From Bacteroidia bacterium (GTDB lineage: Bacteria > Bacteroidota > Bacteroidia > Cytophagales > Cyclobacteriaceae): DNA of 64,000 nt. The notes beneath the pieces were generated by a model. The model ran no database searches, was not told where the DNA came from, and was given only the letters and a program-made list of their open reading frames with translations. Below, piece by piece: positions 32,537-42,491 of this stretch. Numbering within the stretch: the stretch's first letter is position 1; every line of letters begins with the position of its first letter. The DNA is taken from contig JAUHYU010000007.1 of NCBI GenBank assembly GCA_030426345.1, forward strand, positions 30,322 to 94,321. The letters run 5' to 3'. A program made the position numbers and the translations under genes.

Positions 32537-34885
32537 GTGGGTAATCAGGAAAGTATGGATAATGATGCCAAAAGCACTTCATTGGAAGGAGTGGATTTTG
32601 ACAAGCTTGGCAGCATTTTGTTCAGGAGTATACCTGTAATGGCCTTGCTGATTATTCTTACACTAAGTATTTCTACCATTGCTATCCGCTATACCAAACA
32701 ATTGTTTAAGTCTACTTCTACTTTGCAATTAGATATTAAAAGTGAAGCGAAAGTTTTAGGTTTCAAAAGTTTTGACGATGACATTAATAACCTGGCCAGG
32801 GAGATAGAGATCATAAAATCAAAGTTATTCTTAAACAAGGTTGTTGACGCATTGAAATACGATGTGAGCTATTTCCAATATGGTGATATATTGTATGAAG
32901 AGCGTTATGGCAGCTCTCCTTTTGAGATACATGTGATCGAATGCGCGCCGGGAATGTACAACCGCCCAATAGACCTAGAAATAGTTGATAAAGCCCAGTA
33001 TAAATTAAGTTATGAATTTTCAGGGTCAACTTTCGAAAGGACTTTTCACTTCATGGATACGATTTCGTCAGAAGGATTAAAATTTTACATTGAGCTATCT
33101 CCAGAATATGCAAAAGAAGTAGGAAACCGATATTTTTTTACGCTGAACACCCATACTAACACATTGGACTACATCAATAAAAATCTAACTGTGGAACCGT
33201 TGGATTTCAAAGCCAATACCATCACCATTTCATTCAAGGATCATACAAGGCAAAAGGCTATGGATATTGTACACGCTATTGATACGCTTTATCTCTATTA
33301 TACCCAGTTGGAAAAGAACAAGGCAAATAATCAGAAAATAAATTTTTTGAATGAACAGCTCAATCAAACAGAAGAAAAACTAACCGAATTAGAGAATTAT
33401 TTTGAGAATTTTACAATCGATAATAAGACCACCGATTTAGGAGCCAATCTCTCTCGAACTATTGTTTTACTCGAACAATTGGATTCGCAAAGGTTTTCAA
33501 TCCGTAAAAAAATAGAAGCCTACAACGATGCTTATGATGATATCATTGCGGAAAAGGAATTGAGTCTAAACCCAGCAGATGTGTCTGTCTTTTCGAATGA
33601 AATGAAGCAGGATTTTGCACGACTCAATATTTTGAGCCAAGAGAAGGAAATCCTTTTGATATCTTACAACAAAAATACACTAGCATATCAGAAAAAGGAG
33701 CAGGAGGTCAACACATTAAAAGAAAGACTGATACAGTATATTAAAACCTCTAGAAATAAACTTTCTGATAATTTGGAAGAGTTAAAATCAAGACGAAGAA
33801 AGTTAGAGGCAGAATTTGTAGAACTCCCGTCCAAGCGTACGGAGTATAGCAAAACGGAGAGGTATTATGGCCTTTACGAAGAATTTTACCTCACTTTAAT
33901 GAAAAATAAGGCTGAGTTTGAACTGGCAGAAGCCGGAACAGTCACGGATTTTAAGATACTTTCCTCTGCCTCATCGCCATCTACACCTATTTCTCCCAAC
34001 AGGGTGATCTATTATGGTATTGGGCTGGTGGCGGGGCTGCTGCTGAGTTTTATTTTTGTAGGAGTCAGATATGTATTGAATAACAAAATAAACAGTCAAC
34101 AGGAGTTGGAAAGATTGTCTTCAGCTTTTGTTTTGGGATCTGTGCCCTTTTATGCCAAAGGGAAAAACATGGCTACACGATTGGTGGTAAACAACAATTT
34201 AAAATCTGAAATAAGCGAAGCTTTCCGTTCAATACGTACCAATCTGGAATTTTTGAATAATAGAGGTGAAAAACCAGTAATTGCAATAACAAGTACGATA
34301 AGTGGAGAGGGAAAAACCTTTGTCGCGGCTAATCTGGGGGGGATAATTAGCCTGCTTAATAGCAAGGTTGTTTTGGTAGATCTGGACATGAGAAAACCAC
34401 GGTTTCACGAGATATTTGAAGACACGAATACTAATAAAGGACTTAGTACCATATTAATTAGAAAACATAAAATAGAAGAATGTATTCATACAACTAATCT
34501 GGAAAACTTGGATTATATCCCCGCTGGTCCCATACCTCCTAATCCATCCGAACTCATTTTGGGCGGGCCATTTGAAGAATTGATGGCGCATTTAAAAAGT
34601 AAATATGATGTTATTATTATTGACACTCCTCCGGTTGGCTTGGTAACGGATGGGGTTCATGCCTTGAAAATTGCTTCGATTCCTATATACGTAATTCGAG
34701 CAGATTTTTCAAAAAAGGTGTTTTTGAACCATGTCAATCGCATGATAAAAGTACATAAATTGAACAATCTTTCTTTGGTTCTCAATTCAGTTCGAGGATC
34801 CTCAGCTGATACCTATGGTCATGGATACTATGATGACAAACCACCTACCAAAGTAAGCAAGTTGAAACGATTATTTCAATCCTAA
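32537..34885 (+). CDS. Polysaccharide co-polymerase / BY-kinase (Wzc-like)
   Basis: A 782-residue inner-membrane tyrosine autokinase; GTG start at 32537 (an in-frame ATG six codons later is the alternative). TM1 at about 30-52, a large periplasmic Wzz-type region with coiled coils (about 265-460), TM2 at about 490-512, and a cytoplasmic BY-kinase: Walker A ISGEGKTFVAANLGG near 590, Walker A' VLVDLDMRKPRFHE, Walker B DVIIIDTPPVGLVTD. The C-terminus has a Tyr-rich tail (DTYGHGYYDDKPP) suited to autophosphorylation, though shorter than in E. coli Wzc. It controls polymer length and export. Confidence 0.93.
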   Translation: MGNQESMDNDAKSTSLEGVDFDKLGSILFRSIPVMALLIILTLSISTIAIRYTKQLFKSTSTLQLDIKSEAKVLGFKSFDDDINNLAREIEIIKSKLFLNKVVDALKYDVSYFQYGDILYEERYGSSPFEIHVIECAPGMYNRPIDLEIVDKAQYKLSYEFSGSTFERTFHFMDTISSEGLKFYIELSPEYAKEVGNRYFFTLNTHTNTLDYINKNLTVEPLDFKANTITISFKDHTRQKAMDIVHAIDTLYLYYTQLEKNKANNQKINFLNEQLNQTEEKLTELENYFENFTIDNKTTDLGANLSRTIVLLEQLDSQRFSIRKKIEAYNDAYDDIIAEKELSLNPADVSVFSNEMKQDFARLNILSQEKEILLISYNKNTLAYQKKEQEVNTLKERLIQYIKTSRNKLSDNLEELKSRRRKLEAEFVELPSKRTEYSKTERYYGLYEEFYLTLMKNKAEFELAEAGTVTDFKILSSASSPSTPISPNRVIYYGIGLVAGLLLSFIFVGVRYVLNNKINSQQELERLSSAFVLGSVPFYAKGKNMATRLVVNNNLKSEISEAFRSIRTNLEFLNNRGEKPVIAITSTISGEGKTFVAANLGGIISLLNSKVVLVDLDMRKPRFHEIFEDTNTNKGLSTILIRKHKIEECIHTTNLENLDYIPAGPIPPNPSELILGGPFEELMAHLKSKYDVIIIDTPPVGLVTDGVHALKIASIPIYVIRADFSKKVFLNHVNRMIKVHKLNNLSLVLNSVRGSSADTYGHGYYDDKPPTKVSKLKRLFQS

Positions 34886-34891
34886 AAGGCT

Positions 34892-35623
34892 ATGTTTAAT
34901 CTATTCAAAACCAAGCCAAAAAAAACAACCCTGCCGTTTCTTGTAGATATTCATTCACATCTGCTACCGGGATTGGACGACGGTGTGAAATCTGCAAGTG
35001 AATCTATGAATATTTTGAGATCACTTGAGAAAATCGGGTATAAAAAGATCATTACCACACCGCACATAATGAGCGAATATTACCCAAATAAACCCTCGGA
35101 AATCCATGAAAAATTGAACGAAATGAGAAATCTTATCCAGCAAAATAATCTGGATATAACTTTAGATGCAGCTGCGGAATACTATTTGGATGAGTCATTA
35201 ATGGCCAAATTGGCCAGTCAAGAAAGCCTACTGACTTTTGGGAAAAACTACCTGCTTTTTGAAACATCTTTTCTCAACAAGCCTGCGTATCTGGAAGACG
35301 CTATTTTTAACATGCACACCAATGGATACCAGCCTGTTTTGGCACATCCCGAAAGGTACGATTATCTTCAGGGTAACCAGTCTTTGATTGAGAAACTGAA
35401 AGACATGAACGTTTTGTTTCAGTTGAATATGCTGTCCCTCTCCGGGTATTACTCTGAGGCTGTCAAAAAAATGGCAAGATATCTTTTGAAAGAAGATGTA
35501 ATAGATTTAATCGGTACGGATTGCCATAATTTGCACCAAGCTGACGTGATCGGGAAGAGTTTGAATACGAGAGGTATGAGACTACTTGAGGGGAAAGAAT
35601 TTTTAAACGCTACCTTATTGTAG
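34892..35623 (+). CDS. PHP-type protein-tyrosine phosphatase (CpsB/YwqE-like)
   Basis: A 243-residue PHP phosphatase. Metal ligands: DIHSHLLPGLDDGVKS near the N-terminus, ITTPHIMSEYY, LAHPERYDYL and GTDCHNLHQ. It dephosphorylates the BY-kinase tail, matching its place 6 nt after the Wzc-like gene. The 106-bp gap after it contains no clear terminator. Confidence 0.92.
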   Translation: MFNLFKTKPKKTTLPFLVDIHSHLLPGLDDGVKSASESMNILRSLEKIGYKKIITTPHIMSEYYPNKPSEIHEKLNEMRNLIQQNNLDITLDAAAEYYLDESLMAKLASQESLLTFGKNYLLFETSFLNKPAYLEDAIFNMHTNGYQPVLAHPERYDYLQGNQSLIEKLKDMNVLFQLNMLSLSGYYSEAVKKMARYLLKEDVIDLIGTDCHNLHQADVIGKSLNTRGMRLLEGKEFLNATLL

Positions 35624-35729
35624 TAGAAATGAGGGAAGTAGGGTTTAATAATTGCGAAATCTGTTTTCCGATATTAGTTTTTTTCGCTAATATGCGGACA
35701 TTGGTTATATTCTAAATTTAGCTTAGGTA

Positions 35730-37136
35730 ATGGGAGAGAATTTTAAGAGAAAGGATGAGTTAAGTTCACTGATTAAAACCTTTGAAAAACAGCTCAAAAG
35801 CCATGATTTAGAATTTTACCAGTTAGAACTACTGGAAGAAATCATCGGGCACTACATGGAGATTGGAAAAAACAACATGGCCTTAAAGGCGTGTATAGTT
35901 GCCATCTCTCAGTATCCTTATTCCACCAATCTGATGGTAGAGCAAGCTCAGATACTTTCCAATTTGGAAAGGTACGAGGAGGGCATGGATACTTTGGACA
36001 AGGCCATGTCACTTCAGCCCAATGACCCTGAAATCTTTACTATGAAGGGAAATTTATATCTTGTTCAGGGCATGCAAAAGGAGGCCATTGAAAATTTTGA
36101 GAAGGCCCTTCCATTAAGTGAAGATCCCGCAGATTTATATTATCAGATTGGTTTGGCGCACCAGACTTCTTTTAAGTACAACGAAGCGATCAAGTTTTAT
36201 AAAAAGGCCATAGAGGAAAACATCAATCACGAAAACGCGCTATATGAACTGGCTTATTGTCTCGACATAACCGAACAACTGGAGCACAGTATTTCCTATT
36301 ACAAAAAATTTATTGACCAAGATCCATACTCGCACTATGCCTGGTATAATCTAGGCATTGTGTACAACAAGCTGGAAAAATTTGAAGAGGCCATACATGC
36401 ATATGAATATGCCACCATTATTGATGAGAATTTTGCATCAGCATACTTCAACTTAGGCAATTCGTACATGAGTCTTGAAAAATACACTCAAGCCATTGAT
36501 GCTTACCAAAAGACTTTGAAAATAGAAGGTGCCAGTGCAGAAACCTACTGTAGTTTGGCGGAGTGCTATGAGCAATTAGAACATTATGATTTGGCCATCA
36601 AATACTATCAAAAAGCCATAAAAATTGATTCTTTTTGTGACGAAGGATGGTACGGTGTAGGCAAATGCCTGGCGATGCAAACCAAATGGTATGAGGCAAT
36701 TCATTTCCTTAATAGAGCCCTAAAATTAGATTGCGAAAATCCTCATTATTGGAAAAAGGTAGCTGAAACCGAGTTTCACGTGGGTAATTTAGTTTCAAGT
36801 ATTGATGCTTACGAGGAGGCCAACCTGCTTGCTCCGGACGATTCTGACATATTATTGGATTGGTCCTATGTATATTACGAACAGAAAGAATACGAAAAGG
36901 CTCTAGAAATCATGGAGCAGGCCTTGAGCGATATGCCCGATGTAGCCGAATTGTATTATAGGACATCAGCATACCTACTTGCCCTTGGTAAATACAAAGA
37001 AGCATACAATCAATTGGAAAATGCCCTTGTGCTTGACTATGACAAGCATGTAGACCTCTTGGAATTTTTCCCAAAATTAGAAACGCAAAAGGTACTTTTT
37101 AAAATAATTGATCAATTTAGAAAGAATAATAAATGA
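35730..37136 (+). CDS. TPR-repeat protein
   Basis: 468 residues made almost entirely of TPR units (about 11-12 copies, 34 residues each), for example HYAWYNLGIVYNKLEKFEEA and ASAYFNLGNSYMSLEKYTQA. No signal peptide or catalytic domain. TPR repeats mediate protein contacts; partner unknown. Its stop overlaps the ComA start (ATGA). The order TPR, DUF368, aroE is seen in other Bacteroidota as far as I recall. Confidence 0.9.
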   Translation: MGENFKRKDELSSLIKTFEKQLKSHDLEFYQLELLEEIIGHYMEIGKNNMALKACIVAISQYPYSTNLMVEQAQILSNLERYEEGMDTLDKAMSLQPNDPEIFTMKGNLYLVQGMQKEAIENFEKALPLSEDPADLYYQIGLAHQTSFKYNEAIKFYKKAIEENINHENALYELAYCLDITEQLEHSISYYKKFIDQDPYSHYAWYNLGIVYNKLEKFEEAIHAYEYATIIDENFASAYFNLGNSYMSLEKYTQAIDAYQKTLKIEGASAETYCSLAECYEQLEHYDLAIKYYQKAIKIDSFCDEGWYGVGKCLAMQTKWYEAIHFLNRALKLDCENPHYWKKVAETEFHVGNLVSSIDAYEEANLLAPDDSDILLDWSYVYYEQKEYEKALEIMEQALSDMPDVAELYYRTSAYLLALGKYKEAYNQLENALVLDYDKHVDLLEFFPKLETQKVLFKIIDQFRKNNK

Positions 37137-37897
37137 ACTATTTTTTGAATGACATCCCACAAAGGACAGAAAAGCCAAGACACGTGGGATTGACAATGGC
37201 TATGGACAAAGGCTCAAGCCTTCGTGAAGTTGAAGATTTCATTAGTACATGTGGCAGTTATGTTGACATTGTAAAGTTAGGCTGGGGGACATCCTTTGTG
37301 ACTCCGAATCTAAAAGAGAAGATTGCACTTTTTAAAAAAGCAGGGATTCCGGTATATTTTGGAGGTACACTTTTCGAGGCTTTTATAGTTCGTGGGCAAT
37401 TTGATGAATATGTGAAAGTTTTGGAAAAATATGAACTAGAATATGTTGAAGTATCTGATGGATCTATTGAATTAGATCATGACCTAAAGTGTGACTATAT
37501 CCAGAAACTTTCTAAAAAGGTAACGGTGCTATCTGAGGTTGGATCAAAGGATGTAGACAAAATCATCCCTCCTTACAAATGGATTAACCTTATGCAAGCC
37601 GAGCTCGATGCAGGGGCATGGAAGGTAATAGGTGAAGCGAGAGAAAGTGGAAATGTAGGGTTATTTCGGTCAAGTGGTGAAGTGAGATCAGGATTGGTAG
37701 AGGAGATATTGACCAAAATTCCTTTTGAAAAAATTATTTGGGAAGCTCCTCAAAAAGCACAGCAAGTTTGGTTTATAAAGCTACTAGGAGCCAATGTCAA
37801 CCTTGGCAACATCGCCCCTAATGAGGTAATCCCTTTGGAAACTATTCGCCTTGGCTTGCGTGGGGATACTTTTACCCATTTTTTAAACCAAAGTTAG
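37133..37897 (+). CDS. Phosphosulfolactate synthase ComA-like
   Basis: A 254-residue TIM-barrel protein of the ComA family. Motifs: GLTMAMDKGSSLREVEDFIS, DIVKLGWGTSFV, YFGGTLFEAFIVRGQFDEY, EYVEVSDGSIEL and IGEARESGNVGLFRSSGEV. ComA adds sulfite to phosphoenolpyruvate to give phosphosulfolactate, the first step to coenzyme M in methanogens and to sulfolactate in some bacteria. No ComB/ComC gene is adjacent. In this phylum a link to sulfonolipid or sulfolactate synthesis is possible but is inference. Translationally coupled to the TPR gene. Confidence 0.85.
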   Translation: MNYFLNDIPQRTEKPRHVGLTMAMDKGSSLREVEDFISTCGSYVDIVKLGWGTSFVTPNLKEKIALFKKAGIPVYFGGTLFEAFIVRGQFDEYVKVLEKYELEYVEVSDGSIELDHDLKCDYIQKLSKKVTVLSEVGSKDVDKIIPPYKWINLMQAELDAGAWKVIGEARESGNVGLFRSSGEVRSGLVEEILTKIPFEKIIWEAPQKAQQVWFIKLLGANVNLGNIAPNEVIPLETIRLGLRGDTFTHFLNQS

Positions 37898-37913
37898 TTT
37901 TGATCACACATCA

Positions 37914-38849
37914 ATGAAAATTGGAAAAGACAGCATATTGCTCTTCTTGAAAGGAATGGGTATGGGAGGAGCAGATGTTGTTCCGGGTGTATCGGGGGGT
38001 ACTATTGCGTTCATTACCGGAATCTATGAAGAGCTACTGGAAAGTATCAAGTCTCTGGATAAAACAGCCATCCAGTTGCTTTTTTCATGGAAAATTGATG
38101 CTTTTTGGAAACATATCAACGGTACATTCCTGATTACCCTGCTCTCGGGAATTTTTGTTAGCGTTCTCTCTTTGGCCAAGGTGCTGCATTATGTGCTGAA
38201 CACTCATCCTATCCAACTGTGGTCTTTTTTCTTTGGCCTTATCATTATTTCTGCGTTGCTCGTATCGCGACAAATTAAGCAATGGAACATACCGGTGGTG
38301 ATTACTGGAATTGCGGGAGTTGTGATTGCCTGGTTGGTGACAAGTGCAACCCCATCTACTACACCAGATAGTTTTTTATTCGTTTTTATTTCAGGAGCCA
38401 TTGCCATTTGTGCGATGATTCTACCTGGAATTTCCGGTAGTTTTATCTTACTTATTTTGGGGAAATACGAATTCATCATTGAATCGATTAAAGACCTCAA
38501 TGTACTTGTCATTCTGGTTTTCGGACTTGGATGCGTAGTTGGGCTATTGAGTTTTTCCCGAGTTGTGTCTTGGCTTTTACGCAAATATCATGATCTGACA
38601 GTTGCATTGTTGGCTGGGTTTATGATAGGATCTTTGAATAAAATATGGCCGTGGAAAATAACAGTTTCCACGAGGCTAAACAGCAAAGGAGAGATAGTTC
38701 CTTTGCTTCAAGATAATTTATTGCCGCAGGCTTATATGGAAAAAATTGGTGAGCCATTGATGCTACAAGCAATATTATTTTTTTGCTTTGGCATTTTGCT
38801 TATAGTGGGAATCGAAAAGGTAGCACAAATTTCTAAACATAAAAATTAA
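37914..38849 (+). CDS. DUF368 membrane protein, undecaprenyl-phosphate translocase family
   Basis: A 311-residue polytopic membrane protein with eight or more hydrophobic segments. The two DUF368 signature loops are present: GGADVVPGVSGGTIAFITGI (about 21-40) and AICAMILPGISGSFILLILG (about 163-182). Members have been shown to recycle undecaprenyl phosphate across the inner membrane (PopT). That fits an operon next to exopolysaccharide genes, which use the same carrier. 16 nt after comA and 5 nt before aroE. Confidence 0.88.
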   Translation: MKIGKDSILLFLKGMGMGGADVVPGVSGGTIAFITGIYEELLESIKSLDKTAIQLLFSWKIDAFWKHINGTFLITLLSGIFVSVLSLAKVLHYVLNTHPIQLWSFFFGLIIISALLVSRQIKQWNIPVVITGIAGVVIAWLVTSATPSTTPDSFLFVFISGAIAICAMILPGISGSFILLILGKYEFIIESIKDLNVLVILVFGLGCVVGLLSFSRVVSWLLRKYHDLTVALLAGFMIGSLNKIWPWKITVSTRLNSKGEIVPLLQDNLLPQAYMEKIGEPLMLQAILFFCFGILLIVGIEKVAQISKHKN

Positions 38850-38854
38850 GCCTT

Positions 38855-39598
38855 TTGAAAAAATTGTACGGACTTATTGGGTATCCGCTCAGTCATTCTT
38901 TTTCGAAAAAATATTTTGCACATAAATTTCAAAGAGAGAGAATCACCGATAGTACGTATGAGCTTTTCGAGATAGATAGCATCGATCAAGTAGAGGACTT
39001 ATTTTCCCAACCAAACCTTCAAGGTTTTAATGTGACGATTCCATACAAGAACAAAATCATGGGTTTTATGGATGATTTCGATCATAGTGCCAAAAAGGTA
39101 GGAGCCGTAAATGTTGTCAAGATCAATCACAATGGAAAAAAAACCGGGTTCAATTCGGATTACTATGGGTTTAAAAATTCATTAGAAAACTGGATGCCAA
39201 ATATGAAAGGTTACAGGGCATTAATCTTGGGAACAGGAGGAGCTTCCAAGGCGGTGGTTACGGTGTTGCAGGATTTATCCATACCATTCTTGAAAATTTC
39301 CAGAGATGCTGCTAAAGGTGATCTTACTTATGATGAGCTGCGAACAGGTCCAGACGTACTCCAAGAGCATCCCCTAATTATAAATACTACACCTCTCGGT
39401 ATGTCACCAAATATTGATGCCATGCCGGATGTGGATTTTACTAAAATAAATGAAAAGTTTCTTTTGTATGATTTGATCTACAATCCTGCTGAGACCAGAT
39501 TTATGTCAGAAGGCAGAAAAATGGGCGCACGTACCAAAAATGGTTTGGAAATGCTCGAGCTTCAGGCTGAAAAGTCATGGGAAATATGGAATAGCTAG
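38855..39598 (+). CDS. aroE: Shikimate dehydrogenase
   Basis: 247 residues from a TTG start (MKKLYGLIGYPLSHSFSKKY). Substrate motif YPLSHSFSKKYF, catalytic Lys in FNVTIPYKNKIM, and dinucleotide turn ALILGTGGASKAVVTVL; end motif NGLEMLELQAEKSWEIW. NADPH-dependent step to shikimate in aromatic amino-acid synthesis. Last gene of the run that starts near 35730. Confidence 0.94.
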   Translation: MKKLYGLIGYPLSHSFSKKYFAHKFQRERITDSTYELFEIDSIDQVEDLFSQPNLQGFNVTIPYKNKIMGFMDDFDHSAKKVGAVNVVKINHNGKKTGFNSDYYGFKNSLENWMPNMKGYRALILGTGGASKAVVTVLQDLSIPFLKISRDAAKGDLTYDELRTGPDVLQEHPLIINTTPLGMSPNIDAMPDVDFTKINEKFLLYDLIYNPAETRFMSEGRKMGARTKNGLEMLELQAEKSWEIWNS

Positions 39599-39704
39599 TA
39601 GGAGAGTAAGTGCTCCCCAATATAATACAAAGGTCAGTTTACGATTTTTGAAATTGTATTGCCCAATTTAATAGAACAAAATGCGCTCATGAAGAATTCT
39701 AAAT

Positions 39705-41378
39705 ATGCTTGATCGATTTCGAGCAGTTTCTTTTTTGCTTTTTACCATTTCAGCCATGTGCATATGCATCGCTTCTTATGGGCAAAAACCGATTAAACGA
39801 GAGTTCCGAGGTGTTTGGATTGCTTCAGTAGCCAATATTGACTGGCCATCAAGTCCGAACCTATCTGCAGAGTCCCAACGAGATGAATTTAGAAATATCC
39901 TAAACCAACATCAAAGAAATGGCATCAATGCCGTGATTGTGCAGGTACGGCCGTGTGCAGATGCACTATACCGATCTAACATGGAACCATGGTCTGAATG
40001 GCTCACTGGAAAGAATGGCCAATCCCCCAACCCCGAGTATGACCCACTGACATTTATGGTAGAGGAGGCCCACGAACGTGGAATGGAATTTCATGCTTGG
40101 CTTAATCCATATCGAGCAGTTTTTGATGCAAATAAATTTTATAGAGATTCAGCACATCTCCCATTAGATACTCTAAAAAGTATTATTGGGGAACTGGTAC
40201 AAAGCGATACGTCCAATTCTTCAGGACAATTATCGGAAAAGGATCATGCTGACCTATTGCAATTGCTTGGGGTTGATACCTCATTGCAAGTTTATAAGCA
40301 CCCTGATTGGTTTCTACAGTATGGAAATAAGATATATTTTGATCCCGGAATTCCAGAAGCACGGGAACATATTGCTAAGATAGTGCAGGACATCGTGGCT
40401 AGATATGACATTGATGCCATTCATATGGATGATTATTTTTATCCATATAAAATTGCAGGAGTAGAATTTCCCGATAGCCTTTCGTTTCAAAAATATGGCG
40501 GTTCCCATTCCATGGATTTAAAGGACAATTGGAGGAGGGAAAATGTGAATACCATTGTAAAGCTATTGAACCAAACTATTAAATCCGAAAAGCCTTATGT
40601 GAAATTTGGCATTAGCCCATTCGGAGTATGGCGAAATTCAACTGTGGATCCATCTGGATCTGATACTAAAGCCGGACAAACCAACTATGACGATTTATAC
40701 GCCGATGTTCTGAAATGGCAAAAGGAAAAATGGATCGATTACGTGATCCCGCAGATATATTGGTATCGTGGATTTGATCTCGCAGACTATGAAACCCTCG
40801 CACGCTGGTGGGACAAAAACCACTATGGAGTGGAAGTATATATTGGGCAGGGGTTATATAGAGTAGATGGTAATTCCAATATTGAAGCTTGGCGAAACCC
40901 AGAGGAGATTCCCGAACAAATAGAAATTATCAGATCGCTACCAAATATTCATGGGAGTTGTTATTTTAGTTCCAAATCCATGATTCGAAATCCACTTGGT
41001 GTAACAGATATTTTAAGAAATAAGTACTATGAGTATTCTGCATTGATTCCTAAAATGCCATGGCTATCAATATTAGCACCGAAGAAACCAAAATGGAATC
41101 AAGCAAAAAATTCTAACTCGGGTATCTGGTTATCTTGGGAGGCTGAGGGAAATTCGCCGTATTATGTTCTGTACAAATTTAAAGGAAAACGCACCGGGGA
41201 TTTTTCAGACGCTTCAAATATTTTGACCATTCAAAGGCGTACCATGCCCAATTATGAAGACAATCAAGTTAGGCGATTCCGGAAATATACATATGCAGTT
41301 CGCGCGATGGACCGACTTTATAATGAATCAGAGGAAAGTGAACCAATTACTTTAAAATGGAAAAGAATAAAAAGGTAA
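39705..41378 (+). CDS. Secreted glycoside hydrolase-like GHL10 family protein (YngK-type)
   Basis: A 557-residue exported hydrolase. Signal peptide near residues 1-27 (FLLFTISAMCICIASYG). GHL10 (DUF187) TIM barrel: REFRGVWIASVANIDWPSSP, AVIVQVRPCADALYRS, HAWLNPYRAVF, and active-site loop IDAIHMDDYFYPYKI, then VIPQIYWYRGF. A fibronectin-like C-terminal part follows (about 465-555). Family members act on glycans, some on peptidoglycan or exopolysaccharide; here it borders the exopolysaccharide and exosortase regions. Confidence 0.88.
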   Translation: MLDRFRAVSFLLFTISAMCICIASYGQKPIKREFRGVWIASVANIDWPSSPNLSAESQRDEFRNILNQHQRNGINAVIVQVRPCADALYRSNMEPWSEWLTGKNGQSPNPEYDPLTFMVEEAHERGMEFHAWLNPYRAVFDANKFYRDSAHLPLDTLKSIIGELVQSDTSNSSGQLSEKDHADLLQLLGVDTSLQVYKHPDWFLQYGNKIYFDPGIPEAREHIAKIVQDIVARYDIDAIHMDDYFYPYKIAGVEFPDSLSFQKYGGSHSMDLKDNWRRENVNTIVKLLNQTIKSEKPYVKFGISPFGVWRNSTVDPSGSDTKAGQTNYDDLYADVLKWQKEKWIDYVIPQIYWYRGFDLADYETLARWWDKNHYGVEVYIGQGLYRVDGNSNIEAWRNPEEIPEQIEIIRSLPNIHGSCYFSSKSMIRNPLGVTDILRNKYYEYSALIPKMPWLSILAPKKPKWNQAKNSNSGIWLSWEAEGNSPYYVLYKFKGKRTGDFSDASNILTIQRRTMPNYEDNQVRRFRKYTYAVRAMDRLYNESEESEPITLKWKRIKR

Positions 41379-41433
41379 ACAAGCATGGAGTATAAAATCT
41401 AGCAAAAAAACTTGTTGCCAATCGTACTTCGAT

Positions 41434-41886
41434 TTATGAAGTCTTCCCAAACCAATGAAAATATTCTATCATAAGATAACCCATCGCCGTAAACATTGGG
41501 CTGAGAAGAAAATTCTTGAGAATAGCCGCAAGACTAAAAATAGCTTCGGATTTTATCAGGAAGGTGTCGATCACAAAAAGTGATGCGCTAAGAACGCTTA
41601 TTAGTAAAAATAGAAACCCCACCATCTTTACCTTATCAAAAGAACTAAAAAGCAATGTGAAAAAGGCCGTATTTCCCATGAAAAAAAATAACCAATAAAT
41701 AATGATGGATTTTCCCATTACTACAGAACTTACAGATATTTGCATTCGCTTCATGTAGCGAATGTTGATCAACCAAGACTCACCGATAAAGTTGGGATTC
41801 AAGATGTACGTATATCTCCAGTAGGCCAAACCAAGAATAAACAATAGAGGAAAGACAAATGCATACTTTTTCAAATGGTCAGTCAT
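41434..41886 (-). CDS. Exosortase F system-associated membrane protein
   Basis: About 150 residues from the ATG at 41886 (MTDHLKKYAFVFPLLFILGL), which overlaps the xrtF stop by 8 nt; an ATG at 41895 is an alternative. Four to five transmembrane helices and no catalytic motif. Its position immediately after an XrtF gene and its size fit the XrtF-associated family, whose role is unknown. Confidence 0.75.
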   Translation of the reverse strand: MTDHLKKYAFVFPLLFILGLAYWRYTYILNPNFIGESWLINIRYMKRMQISVSSVVMGKSIIIYWLFFFMGNTAFFTLLFSSFDKVKMVGFLFLLISVLSASLFVIDTFLIKSEAIFSLAAILKNFLLSPMFTAMGYLMIEYFHWFGKTS

Positions 41887-42424
41887 CTTTGACATTCGCA
41901 AATTTATTGACCCACAACACCCAAAGACCAAATATTGCGCCATACACGATGATCACAAATGTGTATTTATGATTGAAATCCAAGTATTCTGGCTTATGGT
42001 AATAAATGATGGCAAGTGAAATAATACGGATAATGTTTAGCACTAAAATGCCCAAGAATCCCAACGGGATAAACCAAAGTTTGTCAATCAATCGGCCTTT
42101 CATCAAAAGGATAAATCCGAAAAACAACACAAAAAGCTCCAATCCACTACACCCAGACCCCACACAAACACCTCCACCACGTTCTGGAAACATCAATCTG
42201 GCCTCGCAGCCATTGACCATGTAGTCCTGATCTACTTCATAACCAAATAATCTCATGAAATACGCACAGATATCAGCCTGTGGCTTGATAATCATATAAT
42301 GCATATCATTAACGACTGTTGGCAGAAAAGAAGAAAACATCACCCATACCAAAAGCAAAATGAATGCGGCCCCTAAAAAGCGGGCGGCACTACGGTTCTC
42401 TGAGATAATTGAAGGTAACTTCAT
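41879..42424 (-). CDS. xrtF: Exosortase family protein XrtF
   Basis: A 181-residue membrane transpeptidase-like protein. The exosortase triad is in place: Cys92 (GSGCSGLELF), Arg133 (VLNIIRII) and His152 (DFNHKYTF), with about five membrane helices. Exosortases cut C-terminal sorting signals and attach substrates. I saw no protein in this window with a typical exosortase sorting tail; the T9SS protein at 25464 uses a different system. It is downstream of a UDP-sugar dehydrogenase on the same strand (67-nt gap with a CCATGGGTTTT element). Confidence 0.88.
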   Translation of the reverse strand: MKLPSIISENRSAARFLGAAFILLLVWVMFSSFLPTVVNDMHYMIIKPQADICAYFMRLFGYEVDQDYMVNGCEARLMFPERGGGVCVGSGCSGLELFVLFFGFILLMKGRLIDKLWFIPLGFLGILVLNIIRIISLAIIYYHKPEYLDFNHKYTFVIIVYGAIFGLWVLWVNKFANVKDD

Positions 42425-42452
42425 TTGACTTATCGGTTTAAAATGTGCCTAT

Positions 42453-42476
42453 CTTCCATGGGTTTTATAAAAAAAG
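42453..42476. repeat. CCATGGGTTTT repeat copy between the dehydrogenase gene and xrtF
   Basis: CTTCCATGGGTTTTATAAAA, a shortened member of the dispersed palindromic family. Confidence 0.4.
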
Positions 42477-42491
42477 AATAATTTGAGAAAG

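Noticed and set aside
30051..35623. A complete dTDP-rhamnose / O-antigen cluster
   Set aside because: Only rfbC is present; rfbA, rfbB, rfbD, a flippase and a polymerase are missing from the window.
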